Under the pieces are notes generated by a model. It made no database searches, was not told the DNA's origin, and worked only from the letters and a program-made list of their open reading frames with translations. 64,000 nt of DNA from Iris pallida (taxonomy: Eukaryota > Streptophyta > Magnoliopsida > Asparagales > Iridaceae): the NCBI GenBank assembly GCA_029216955.1, contig JANAVB010002199.1:14693417-14757416 (forward strand), written 5' to 3'. A program made the position numbers and the translations under genes. Shown here one piece after another: positions 10,539-21,767 of the stretch. Each line of letters opens with the position of its first letter. The stretch's first letter is position 1.

Positions 10539-11016
10539 AACCCTAACCACATTTCCGTGGAATAGGTTTAGAGTCTGCATTCTTTATCGGAACTGTCCTT
10601 GAATTTGTCTTGTGTCTGTTGAAGTGTTGATCTGTTATCAACTTTATATTTTCTGTGCTGTTAAATCTTCTTGTGGGTTATCTTTGAACTTTTTATTAAT
10701 GATTACCATATTATAAATACTTGCTTCTTTGTCCTAAAGTTTTCGTAATGTTAAGGGCTGCTATGGCTGTGGTTGATATTGGAATATGTATCTGTGCATT
10801 TTACGTGATTTGGAATCGGAGTAATCATGATGTTCCAGTTACCTAGTGATTTCTGCTCGAGAATTTGTTATTGTATTTTACATACTCTCAAATAAGATGC
10901 TTATTAATTTGAAGTTTGCAAAAGGGAAGGTTAGCATTTTTTGGAACATTTCCATAAGTTATGTTCTTTGTTACTGCTTTTTAATAGTTAACATTATATT
11001 GTTGTTTAATATGTAT
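10539..11016. other. CKS1 3' region
   Basis: AT-rich sequence after the CKS1 stop that probably holds the 3' UTR. No other gene was seen before the MITE/LTR boundary at 11017. Confidence 0.5.
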
Positions 11017-11028
11017 GAGCATCCACAG

Positions 11029-13290
11029 TGTCACGTCCCGATTCGTAGAGTCATTTATTCACATAATTTATCTCTTGGAATCGATCATCCTCGCTTGGGC
11101 GTGATGTCGTACAAGTCTGGTATTGCACTTGTACAAGGCAAAGATGGTACATAATTGATAATCTTCAAATAGAAACACATCGCAGCGGCAGAAGCAGACA
11201 AATTGAAGTTAATGAGGACAATCTTTCTTATTGAATAGAAGTACATCACTTCTTTATAGCAGCGGAGATAAAAAGACAACTTGAAGTCATACAGAGACAT
11301 ATAGAACTTTATTCTCTTTATTGATAATCGAAGAAAAGTACAAGACTTGTATTGAAGTACAATGCTTACAACCAATCTCACTTTACATTGAAAGCCAACT
11401 GAGCAATGCTACAAAGTTTATATTTGATACTTGGATACATTGGATTACAACTCGATATACTGACTTGGCTTACAATCTCACTGGTACAACTGATTACAAT
11501 GTTCCATACATTATGTCCTTTATAAACAGAAGACATCATCTTGTACAATAAGAGCTTCTGTATGCCCAACAAATCTTCGATGCCGCGGAACCAGTCAAGC
11601 CAAATCTTCGTGTGTAGAATATTCCAAGCACGAGCACCTGCCCACAAAACGTGGGTCAGTACATCATCTATGTACTGGCGAGCAGAATCCAACCCACTCG
11701 CATAAACCAACATTAAAGTGATCATTTAAGCAAGCATTTATTAGAATGATCTTTTTACTTGGGGCCTAGCATCAGTTTACAGTTCATGGGCAATAATCAG
11801 AGTGAAGCATGTAAACATATTCTTAGCAACTTTCATGTGGACATAACATTTTAGCATTCTTGGTGTTGTCATACAAAGGCATCATTGAGGCATACTAGGT
11901 GTTATCATAAAAAGGCATCATTGAGGCATCGTTAACATTAACATCTTAAACATGTTATGACAGTTCTCACTTCAAGCATCACTTAGCATGTATGTTGTGT
12001 TTGAGCAATGATTATAGCATGGCATCTTTCTAGCATACTGAATTTAACATGTTAAGCAGGATCTAATACTGAAAGGCTACATACAGCATTAATTACTTAT
12101 TTGGAACGTAAGCATGCAAGTTAAACCAACACATATATTGAATTATCACATTTAAGTGATTTCTTACCGATAGCCGACTCCCTCATACCTGCATCAAATA
12201 CAGGTTAGCAGATATACTTACTCTGCCTGCATAAGACATTCATTAGCATGCATCCTGACTACATGGTCACTGGTGTTTAACCATACGGACATTGCCATAT
12301 AGGTCTTCATTGGTAATGTGATGACTCCAGAGAAGGTAGCTAGCCCCAAAGGATGCCTCACAAAACCCGTGCCCCTACTGGCACGGCAATGTTTCCTCCT
12401 AGGCCGGATCGGTCGCCCTAACGTTCCGGGGTACCGTCCGAGAAAACATATCCCCATCACTTATGCATAAGTTGTCCTATGACCATGCGAATGCGTGTCC
12501 GACTCAATCGTGAACATAAAACGCATGGTGAAATATTGAAGTAAAGACAACAGTGCATCATCATTCATCTCATTCAAGTCATGTTCAATGACTTATTCAT
12601 TCCCAACATTACCATCATTTCATTTGGTGATCTCAACGATCCCAAGCCTCATCAATTCTCTTTCATTGCTTCATTGCAACATTTCTCATTATGTTCCTTC
12701 TAAAGAGGAACAACAACATTCATTCATTTCGAAGGGACAATAGCATATTCAATTCTTTTCTCATGTATTATTCACGCAGCATCTCATTATTCAAGTGATT
12801 CATTCATTTCATCGACATTAAGCAAAAAGGGACATTATAAATTCATTCTCAGGCATCATGTTACATTAGCAGTTCTAGTGTAATTCGTTCAGCAGTTCCA
12901 AAATTCATGTGTTATTCATTCAATGATTTCCAGCATAGGCATCTCTATTGATTTAGCAACTAAAGCATCGCATCACAATTATTCAACATTCAAGGTAAGC
13001 AACATTGGGACATATTCATATTCATAGCATCATATTATTCCATTTATTAAGCATGCAGGAATAAGGAGGAAGGAGGACAGTTCCACTTGCCTTATATAAC
13101 GGTTTTCCTGCTCCAATCCCACTAAGCGTAGCTCCACCAGCGAGCCACATTCCAATACCCATTCCGTCTAGCCAGCTAAGAAAGACTGCATCAGTCTCAA
13201 TTCTCCTGATCTCCAACATAAGTCCCGGTCCAACATTCTGATCCCATCCAACAAGCCAACCAAATGCCTCGTGCGGAGCGGGGCATTACA
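11029..13290 (-). repeat. LTR of the LARD (3' LTR in element orientation)
   Basis: This is a 2262-bp direct repeat, nearly identical over its full length to 18784-21046. On the minus strand it begins tgtaatgccccgc and carries an AATAAA-type signal (caataaagag) near its 3' part. Its outer end has mutated from gtaaca to gtgaca. ORFs inside it are short and not conserved domains. Confidence 0.92.
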
Positions 13291-14224
13291 TAATATACCA
13301 CTCAGAAAAAGTTTCGTCCTCGAAACTTAAGAAAATAACTCATCTACTAAATTCACTTAAACACAATGAGTTACTCATTCAGCTTCAATTCAATATTCAT
13401 TTCAGCCCACTCGGTCATTTCAAAATAGCTATCCAACTGTTTCATTTTAATCCATCAACGACTCAATCCATCTATCTCTTTTTCCAAATACTTGCAACTT
13501 CTCATTAATTCACCAACAATTTTCTTGTATTCTGTCTTGGTCGCAACACATCACTTCATTTGGATCCATACACATATTTCAGGCGTCCCCAAAACATATG
13601 CATTTCAGCCAAAGTCTGCGCTAGTGCAATAAATTCTTCCCATAATGTTATCTCAGTCGTAACCTATCACTTCGGCTGGATCCATACACATATTTTTAGG
13701 CGTCCCCAAAACATATGTACTTCAGCCAACTTCCATGATAGCATAATTCGATCAGCCACGATATAACTCTCTTTCCCAAATCAGACTTAGCATCCTTTCA
13801 ATTGACTTATCACTTTATTCACTTGCCACAATCACTATCTTCCAGGCCACAACACTTAACATCAGGGACAACTCTCTATCCAAGCATAACATTTCTAACA
13901 TCGGTCAAGGGTCTAACTTAGAGCCATTCATATCAAGAGTTCACAACATGCAATCATGTTTCTTCCCAAATCCAACAATATTTTTCACCGAGACAATTCA
14001 TCTTTTCTACAAGATACGATCCCACATCACCAACTATCGATACCGATCCAATATTCCCGTCATGAGCAGTCAATTCCATCTCATATAATTCACCATTCGA
14101 TACATAAAACTCAAGTCTCATCCCACAATTCTAGTCCCGCTATAGGCCGACACATAATCCTCAAGGGTCAAACATCTCTAAGGTTCATATTGAAGCATAC
14201 ATACAACATATCACTCTTAGGTCG
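13291..14224 (-). other. LARD internal region, 3' part
   Basis: Non-coding. It contains a tandemly repeated unit of about 118 bp (around 13551-13731), recognisable by ggatccatacacatat and cgtccccaaaacatatg in each copy. The minus-strand end next to the LTR carries tcgaggacgaaactttt. Confidence 0.7.
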
Positions 14225-14229
14225 TACTC

Positions 14230-16794
14230 TGTAGTGCCCCGACCCGCAAAGTCAATCGGAGGAATCGAAACGCCGACGGCGTTGGAACTAAGCCTTGCAA
14301 CGGCTCGCCCGGAGACATCGTTCAGGTGGGGGAGTTTCGGTGAACTTACACCATCTTAGCTTGCACATAATAAATCGTGTTTTCAACTCGCACAAGTAGG
14401 CTAATATAAAAGCTACGCACCAATATAGCTAAGGGAATAATCCCGTCGGGTCGGAATGTCCTAGAACATGGAAAATGGTCCCACGGTATACATAGAAGTC
14501 GGCTCAGCGTGCTTTAAAATGACACTCGATCCTTCAATCTCGTGGCTTGGGAGAAGGAAGTTGGCCTAAGTTGCTAAATTGCCCCGACACTTGGAATAGC
14601 CTAAGTCATAGGTGTCGCCTGCGTAACTGCTTGCTGAAGCAGGCACGGTCCCGTTGTGCAAGGCTTGGCATAGCCTTCGCATGTCCCGTTGGTCCCATCG
14701 ACTTGTCCCGATACTTGAATAAGCCTAAGTCATAGGCGTCGCCCGCACGAATGCTTAACAAAGCATGCACGGTCCGGTCCCGCAAGGCTTGGCATAGCCT
14801 TCGCACGTCCCGCAAGTTAAGTCATCTTTGTACGGCTTGTTGGCTTAAGTCTAGGCACCCAAGATTTGGTTGTTAAGTCGACCCCGTGCCTAGCACGTTC
14901 CCCCGATGCGTAGCTCGGCGTAGCCTTCGCTCGTCGAGTCATTGCCAGTATAAGTCAACAAGAGTTGCTCTAGGCTAACGAAGCCATTCCTAGCGCTATC
15001 CCGCTCTAGCTGCGGTTGTCAAGTCAAGTAGTCCCTTGAGAACAAGGCTCGTCGTATAAGTATATGACTTGAGCATTAGCATCGCCTAGAGAACCAGGCC
15101 TGTCTAAGGCACGAGCCACGGCCGAATACTTTTAAGCATGCCGGTCCCGTCCGGTCATGTCCTGCTTGAATACTTCTACACATGCCGGTCCTGCCCGGTC
15201 ATGTCCTGCCTGAATACTTGATAAGTCCCGCTCACGAGATTGGTCCCGCGGCTTGGGAGTCTCGATAGAATAAAGGAATGCATGGTCATGTTAAGGAAAG
15301 ACTGGATAGATTGGATAGATCGAGTCTTGCATGGTCATGGACAACTTGTCGACAAGGTGTAGTCTTCTCGGGTGATCTCCTCCGGGGCACCGGGATCATC
15401 CGCCCGGGAGAAGCGAGTGTGGCTCAAAGTAGGATGCTGGATGACCGCATGGGAGTATCGGCGCTTCCGGGGCTAGCTACCCTTAGAAGGGCGGACCGAT
15501 ACCCCCGCCGAGCCATGTCCAAGATAGCTTGAAATTGCTAGTGACCACTCATGTAGATGTGTCGGCAATAGCGGCACACCGCGTGTATGCCTTTGGATTG
15601 TGTCTAGAACTTGAATGCTTGTCTTGTCGGGAACACAATGTTGGGCCTAAGACTGGGCTGCAGCATAGGCACCGTGCTTGGCACGATAGATGGCATCGGA
15701 ATGTAAATGGAAAGTGATACTATGGTTCACAAGTCTTGTCTAAGTTAGCAAATGGGTCTAACGGGAAGGCCGCAAGGCGGTAACACGATAAGTTTAGATA
15801 ACTTGCGAGGCGCGGCCTCAATCTTGAAGCATCAGCAAAGTCTAAGTAAAGTCTAAGGCACGACCTGCACGAGTCGTCCCGTTGCCGTCCCTTGGCACTT
15901 GAATCGTTAGCACAAGAATTGGTCTAGTGGTGCTTGAGTTTAATCAAAGGTCCTGGCACGGCCGAGTTCACGTGAATTGCCCTTCGACAAAGCACAGTCT
16001 TGAACAAGTCTAAGTTTGGAATAGAATGTGGCACGACCCTGCCGTCCCGCCTTAAAGTTTGGTCAAGTACCTAAGCGATGAGGCACTGCCTCGATCAAAA
16101 CACACGTTGGCAAGATAGCGTGACCCTGTCGTTGCACGACCTTGTCGTTGCATCGCTAGTTATCAACTGAGACGTCCTTGTCCTAAAATGAATCCTAAGG
16201 CAAGACTAGAAAGACAATTGAAAGGGTTTAAGCTGCACAAAGTAACTGAAACGTGTCGGTTATGTATGGGTGGGCGAGAAGCTCACTCCACCAGTACAGT
16301 GGTACTGACACCCACACAGTGTTTCATGTGCAGGCACAGGTAGAAGCTCGTGGCGCGGAGCTCGCTTGGATGCGTCGAGGCACGGAGTTCCTTGGCGAGT
16401 CGAAGCGTGCGTTCGCGTGATCTGAAGACTTATACAGGACATAATGTATGGACATCGCCTTCCGAAGCTTCCGCTGGATTCAAGTATTGTATCGAGAGAA
16501 GAGAGAGAGAGCAGAGTGACTTGTAACATGAGTGAAAAGTGAGCCTGAGAGACTTGTAATCGGCCTTGCGCCCACAATGTAATCTTGTATTCAATATCAA
16601 TAAAGAGATTCTTTTGAGTTATTTAAATTCCGCTGCAATGTTTTCAATGTTTCTGCTTGGGACTTCTGTGCGACGACCCCGTCGCCGCCGATGTAATCGA
16701 CCGTTATGGAATTGCCTTGCACGAGCGCAATCTAGGCTCGTGCGGCATCACGCCTTAGCGAGGACGATCGCTCCTACGGGAGCGGGGCGTGACA
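14230..16794 (+). mobile_element. Solo LTR nested in the LARD
   Basis: The 2565-bp sequence starts tgtagtgccccgac and ends gcggggcgtgaca, flanked by the 5-bp TSD tactc (14225-14229 and 16795-16799). No second copy or internal region is present, so it is a solo LTR left by LTR-LTR recombination. A polyadenylation-type word caataaagag near 16600 suggests plus orientation. It contains internal tandem repeats at about 14590-14815 (around 120 bp, twice) and 15125-15225 (around 50 bp, twice). The same LTR family occurs, split, at 39292-53122. Confidence 0.88.
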
Positions 16795-16799
16795 TACTC

Positions 16800-18783
16800 C
16801 TCACCATCTCTCGTTCAAATGCTACAAGGTCATTCTATGGGTCGCCAACGGCCATCTATTATTCGGTCCAGTCTCAATGGTTAGCTATACCGACAGCTAT
16901 ACCTAAGCATTTAGGTGACTTCCCTAGAGTGGACGGCTACTAGGGGTCATGCTACTTTCTTATTCTCAGGGCCAATAAGCAACCGACAGTTCTAAGGAAC
17001 TCTACCCAAACCTATGGGTATCAACTAAGTCTGAATAACTAAATCGCCAATTGGGCTAAGCCAGCAATTGGTAATTCATCAACTGGTCGCTAGGGTCAAG
17101 TCTATCTATCCAGGTCTTCCTCAAGGAAATAATTCCCACAGAGGCTCATTCTAGACTTACCCAACGATCGACTAAGATCGATCTATCAACATTCACGGTC
17201 AATTTCCAACCCGACATACGATTCTCATCGTTCTAATAATCCATCAAGTAAATTCCCAATGATCCAATTTCTATTCCAATTCCTTTGTATCCACACGAAC
17301 CCATAAGCCAAGGCCAACTATTCAAGGGTCATCGATTAGTCTTAAACTATGGAATCATACTATTCGATCTGTATGACAAAGTCACATCACCAAGTCATAA
17401 GCCACCAATCTATCTCCCAACCAACAGTCACATATACCGACATTATCCAACACGTTTGAAATTTCTCGTTCCCATTCGTTTCTCAATCATCAAACTCTCT
17501 TACGGGCATTCTTAAATTTCGTTCCTTTTTCCAGTCGTCAAAATCTTATACGGACATTCTTAAAATTCTCTACCTCAAGGGTCGAGTAGTTCATTCCATT
17601 CAACCCGACAAGTCATGTATCAATTAACCATTATCTATGCAACACAAATATTCAGGGTTGCTACTTGTCACTTTTCTTGTACCATTCAATTCCTCAGCAT
17701 ATATGCACATAAGCAACGAATATCCTTTGGTGATCTAGATGGTTTAACATCTATTACACCTTAGGGTCAAGGCACAGATCTCTAATATTTCTTTGGTTCA
17801 CCGACAATATTTCCAAAACTTTCAGCTTAGCAACCAACTTTGTATTAGCCACATTTGATTTGCATCCAACCATTTGAAATCAACATTCAGATGTTCTAAG
17901 CCACACATTCTCTAGCCATATCCATTTACTCATAGCATACTAACTGTCTTTACTAGTCTGAGTCATCACTCGACTAAACAATTTCTAACCAAGCCACCAG
18001 TTACAATTTTCGACAATATCGCTACTCAATATAATATCACCGTCAAGGGACATTCGAGTCTTCTAGCCACAATACATGACTCCCAGCTAAGTCTCGGCAC
18101 TACCCAGTACAATCAGATAGTCTCATTGCTATCCTATGGAAAGGGTTAACATACATCTCGTTCTGATGTGGTAGAGGCAATATACCACTCAAAAACGAAG
18201 CCATCCTTAAATAATACCAACCCAATTCTATTCCAGACATTCATGATCTACAATGATCACAATACTTAACCAACATCTCGGGGTCTCAATATCACAAGCC
18301 AACATTCTTAGGGTCTCAATGGTACTAGCCATCACCCCTGAGTCGACTCACCAGTTATGTCGAACTCATCCATCAATTATTTCATTCCCAAATCTTTTCC
18401 AACATCACATGCAATTCTCAACTTGTTACAGCATACATAGCCACTTTCTTCTATTCCCACAATTCCAACCAGCATTCATACTATAGCATACTATGGCATC
18501 GAGTCATTGTTGGGTTATTTGTGTCCAAATCAACAACAATCATTCATTCAGGGGCATCATAATGTATATAGACTTATTGTATGGAACATCCAGTGAGCAG
18601 CCAAGAGGTCAATGAACTTTCAGACACAACAACATAGGATAATTGCAGAACAACGACAGCATAATCGCGGAAGCAACGTTGAGTGATCGCGGAAGCAACT
18701 TTGGTTAATCGTCGATGCAACTTTTGATTTGAAACGAATCAAAGAAGAGACCAAGGACGTAAAGCCGTGCTCTGATACCAATT
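16800..18783 (-). other. LARD internal region, 5' part with primer binding site
   Basis: Non-coding. The primer binding site is at about 18769-18780, read on the minus strand as tggtatcagagc, the complement of the initiator tRNA-Met 3' end. It is separated from the LTR end by a few bases. No gag, protease or reverse transcriptase motif was seen on either strand. Confidence 0.75.
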
Positions 18784-21046
18784 TGTTACGCCCCGATTCG
18801 TAGAGTCATTTATTCACATAATTTATCTCTTGGAATCGATCGTCCTCGCTTGGGCGTGATGCCGTACAAGTCTGGTATTGCACTTGTACAAGGCAAAGAT
18901 AGTACATAATTGATAATCTTCAAATAGAAACACATCGCAGCGGCAGAAGCAGACAAATTGAAGTTAATGAGGACAATATTTCTTATTGAATAGAAGTACA
19001 TCACTTCTTTATAGCAGCGGAGATAAAAAGACAACTTGAAGTCATACAGAGACATATAGAACTTTATTCTCTTTATTGATAATCGAAGAAAAGTACAAGG
19101 CTTGTATTGAAGTACAATGCTTACAACCAATCTCACTTTATATTGAAAGCCAACTGAGCAATGCTACAAAGTTTATATTTGATACTTGGATACATTGGAT
19201 TACAACTCGATATACTGACTTGGCTTACAATCTCACTGGTATAACTGATTACAATGTTACATACATTATGCCCTTTTATAAACAGAAGACATCATCTTGT
19301 ACAAGAAGAGCTTTTGTATGCCCAACAAATCTTCGATGCCGCGGAACCAGTCAAGCCGAATCTTCGTGTGTAGAATATTTCAAGCACGAGCACCTGCCCA
19401 CAAAACGTGGGTCAGCACATCATCTATGTACTGGCGAGCAGAATCCAACCCACTCGCATAAACCAACATTAAAGTGATCATTTAAGCAAGCATTTATTAG
19501 AATGATCTTTCTACTTGGGGCCTAGCATCAGTTTACAGTTCATGGGCAATAATCAGAGTGAAGCATGTAAACATATTCTTAGCAACTTTCATGTGGCATA
19601 ACATTTTAGCATTCTTGGTGTTATCATACAAAGGCATCATTGAGGCATACTAGGTGTTATCATAAAAAGGCATCATTGAGGCATCGTTAACATTAACATC
19701 TTAAACATGTTATGACAGTTCTCACTTCAAGCATCACTTAGCATGTATGTTGTGTTTGAGCAATGATTATAGCATGGCATCTTTCTAGCATACTGAATTT
19801 AACATGTTAAGCATGATCTAATACTGAAAGGCTACATACAGCATCAATTACTTATTTGGAACGTAAGCATGCAAGTTAAACCAACACATATATTGAATTA
19901 TCACATTTAAGTGATTTCTTACCGATAACCGACTCCCTCATACCTGCATCAAATACAGGTTAGCAGATATACTTACTCTGCCTGCATAAGACATTCATTA
20001 GCATACATCCTGACTACATGGTCACTGGTATTTAACCATACGGACATTGCCATATAGGTCTTCATTGGTAATGCGATGACTCCAGAGAAGGTAGCTAGCC
20101 CCAAAGGATGCCTCGCAAAACCCGTGTCCCTACTGGCACGCCAATGTTTTCTCCTAGGCCGGATCGGTCGCCCTAACGTCCCGGGGTACCGTCCGAGAAA
20201 ACATATCCCCATCACTTATGCATAAGTTGTCCTATGACCATGCGAATGCGTGTCCGACTCAATCGTGAACATAAAACGCATGGTGAAATATTGAAGTAAA
20301 GACAACAGTGCATCATCATTCATCTCATTCAAGTCATGTTCAATGACTTATTCATTCCCAACATTACCATCATTTCATTTGGTGATCTCAACGATCCCAA
20401 GCCTCATCAATTCTCTTTCATTGCTTCATTGCAACATTTCTCATTATGTTCCTTCTAAAGAGGAACAACAACATTCATTCATTTCAAAGGGACAATAGCA
20501 TATTCAATTCTTTTCTCATGTATTATTCACGCAGCATCTCATTATTCAAGTGATTCATTCATTTCATCGACATTAAGCAAAAAGGGACATTATAAATTCA
20601 TTCTCAGGCATCATGTTACATTAGCAGTTCTAGTGTAATTCGTTCAACAGTTCCAAAATTCATGTGTTATTCATTCAATGATTTCCAGCATAGGCATCTC
20701 TATTGATTTAGCAACTAAAGCATCGCATCACAATTATTCAACATTCAAGGTAAGCAACATTAGGGACATATTCATATTCATAGCATTATATTATTCCATT
20801 TATTAAGCATGCAGGAATAAGGAGAAAGGAGGACAGTTTCACTTGCCTTATATAACGGTCTTCCTGCTCCAATCCCACTAAGCGTAGCTCCACCAGCGAG
20901 CCACGTTCTAATACCCATTCCGTCTAGCCAGCTAAGAAAGACTGCATCAGTCTCAATTCTCCTGATCTCCAACATAAGTCCCTGTCCAACATTCTGATCC
21001 CATCCAACAAGCCAACCAAATGCCTCGTGCGGAGCGGGGCATTACA
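18784..21046 (-). repeat. LTR of the LARD (5' LTR in element orientation)
   Basis: Direct repeat partner of 11029-13290, differing by scattered substitutions and a few 1-bp indels. It ends gggcattaca next to the TSD cacag. Confidence 0.92.
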
Positions 21047-21198
21047 CACAGTGGAGACACTTCAAACACAAACTCCCACTATAATTTTCAAGTATGGACA
21101 AGTGCCCACTGTAGCCTTCAAGTGCTACAAAATTTGACTAAAGTCAATATGTAGCACTTGAAACCTATCCCACTGTGGATGCTCTAATATGCTATGAG

Positions 21199-21202
<4 letters not shown>

Positions 21203-21280
<78 letters not shown>
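21203..21280. repeat. (TA)n microsatellite
   Basis: TA tract of about 78 bp. Confidence 0.95.
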
Positions 21281-21284
<4 letters not shown>

Positions 21285-21410
21285 AAATTGAAATTATTAT
21301 TATCTATAATGTTTCATTTCTATTGGAAGTTTGGATGAATGCTGGATTGGGTTGTGCTGACCCTGTTTTTATAAATTGTCCTTTTAGCCCTTGCTCATGG
21401 AGGGACAAAT

Positions 21411-21767
21411 TCTTGGGCCTCGTTTGTTTTGCGGAAAGGAATGAAAAGGAAATCAGTTCCTTGGCATTTCCTTTCCTATGGAAAATTACAATTCTCATTG
21501 ATTTTCCTTTTCGATGTTTGGAAATGCCAAGAAATTTGGAAAAGAAAGTGAATACTTAAAGGTGAGAAAGTGATTTCTTGCTTGGATGAATGAAGTCATC
21601 CCCCCTCCCCCCCCCCCACCCCCCCCCCCCCCCCCCCCCCCCCCACCATATTTTCCCTTCCATTGGAAATCACTTTCCTTTCCTCCTCAATTCCTTTGGC
21701 ACCCAGACATAGGAAAGTGATCACTTTCCTTTCCCAACCCCGTGATTCCGCGAACCAAACGAGTCAT
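21411..21767. mobile_element. MITE-like element with C homopolymer core
   Basis: The left end gggcctcgtttgttttgcgg and the right end, reverse complement tgactcgtttggttcgcgg, form imperfect inverted repeats. Both are followed by ggaaa/ttcc-rich arms. Such GGGCCTCGTTTGG ends are common in Harbinger/Tourist-like and other plant MITEs. No clear TSD was found. The centre holds a C-rich tract at 21601-21645. Confidence 0.5.
21601..21645. repeat. Poly-C tract
   Basis: About 42 C residues interrupted by single T and A bases. The exact length is unlikely to be reliable in any assembly. Confidence 0.9.

Larger units (their letters stand above)
11029..21046 (-). mobile_element. Large non-coding LTR retrotransposon (LARD), 10.0 kb
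   Basis: Two direct repeats of about 2.26 kb bound the element, each with TG...CA ends, flanked by the 5-bp TSD cacag (11024-11028 and 21047-21051). Orientation is minus. The tRNA-iMet type primer binding site tggtatcagagc lies on the minus strand just inside the right LTR. A tcgaggacgaaac motif, common near the 3' end of Tekay/Del-like Gypsy elements, lies inside the left LTR. After removing a nested solo LTR, the interior is only about 2.9 kb and has no gag or pol similarity that I can see. The element must rely on proteins supplied in trans. Confidence 0.9.
11017..21184. mobile_element. MITE split by the LARD insertion (parts 11017-11028 and 21052-21184)
   Basis: The left fragment gagcatccacag and the right fragment starting tggagacac join after removal of the retrotransposon and one copy of its TSD. 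The rebuilt element of about 145 bp begins gagcatccacagtgg and ends ccactgtggatgctc, a perfect 15-bp inverted repeat. Flanks taatatg occur near both sides (11007 and 21185), not perfectly placed for a TSD. The superfamily is not decided. Confidence 0.7.

Noticed and set aside
11085..12460. Several ORFs of 76-115 codons in the LARD LTRs
   Set aside because: Present in both LTRs on opposing strands, disrupted differently in each, and without domains; ordinary long-LTR by-products.
13551..13731. CRISPR-like spaced repeats
   Set aside because: Only two imperfect units in a plant retroelement; a simple tandem duplication.
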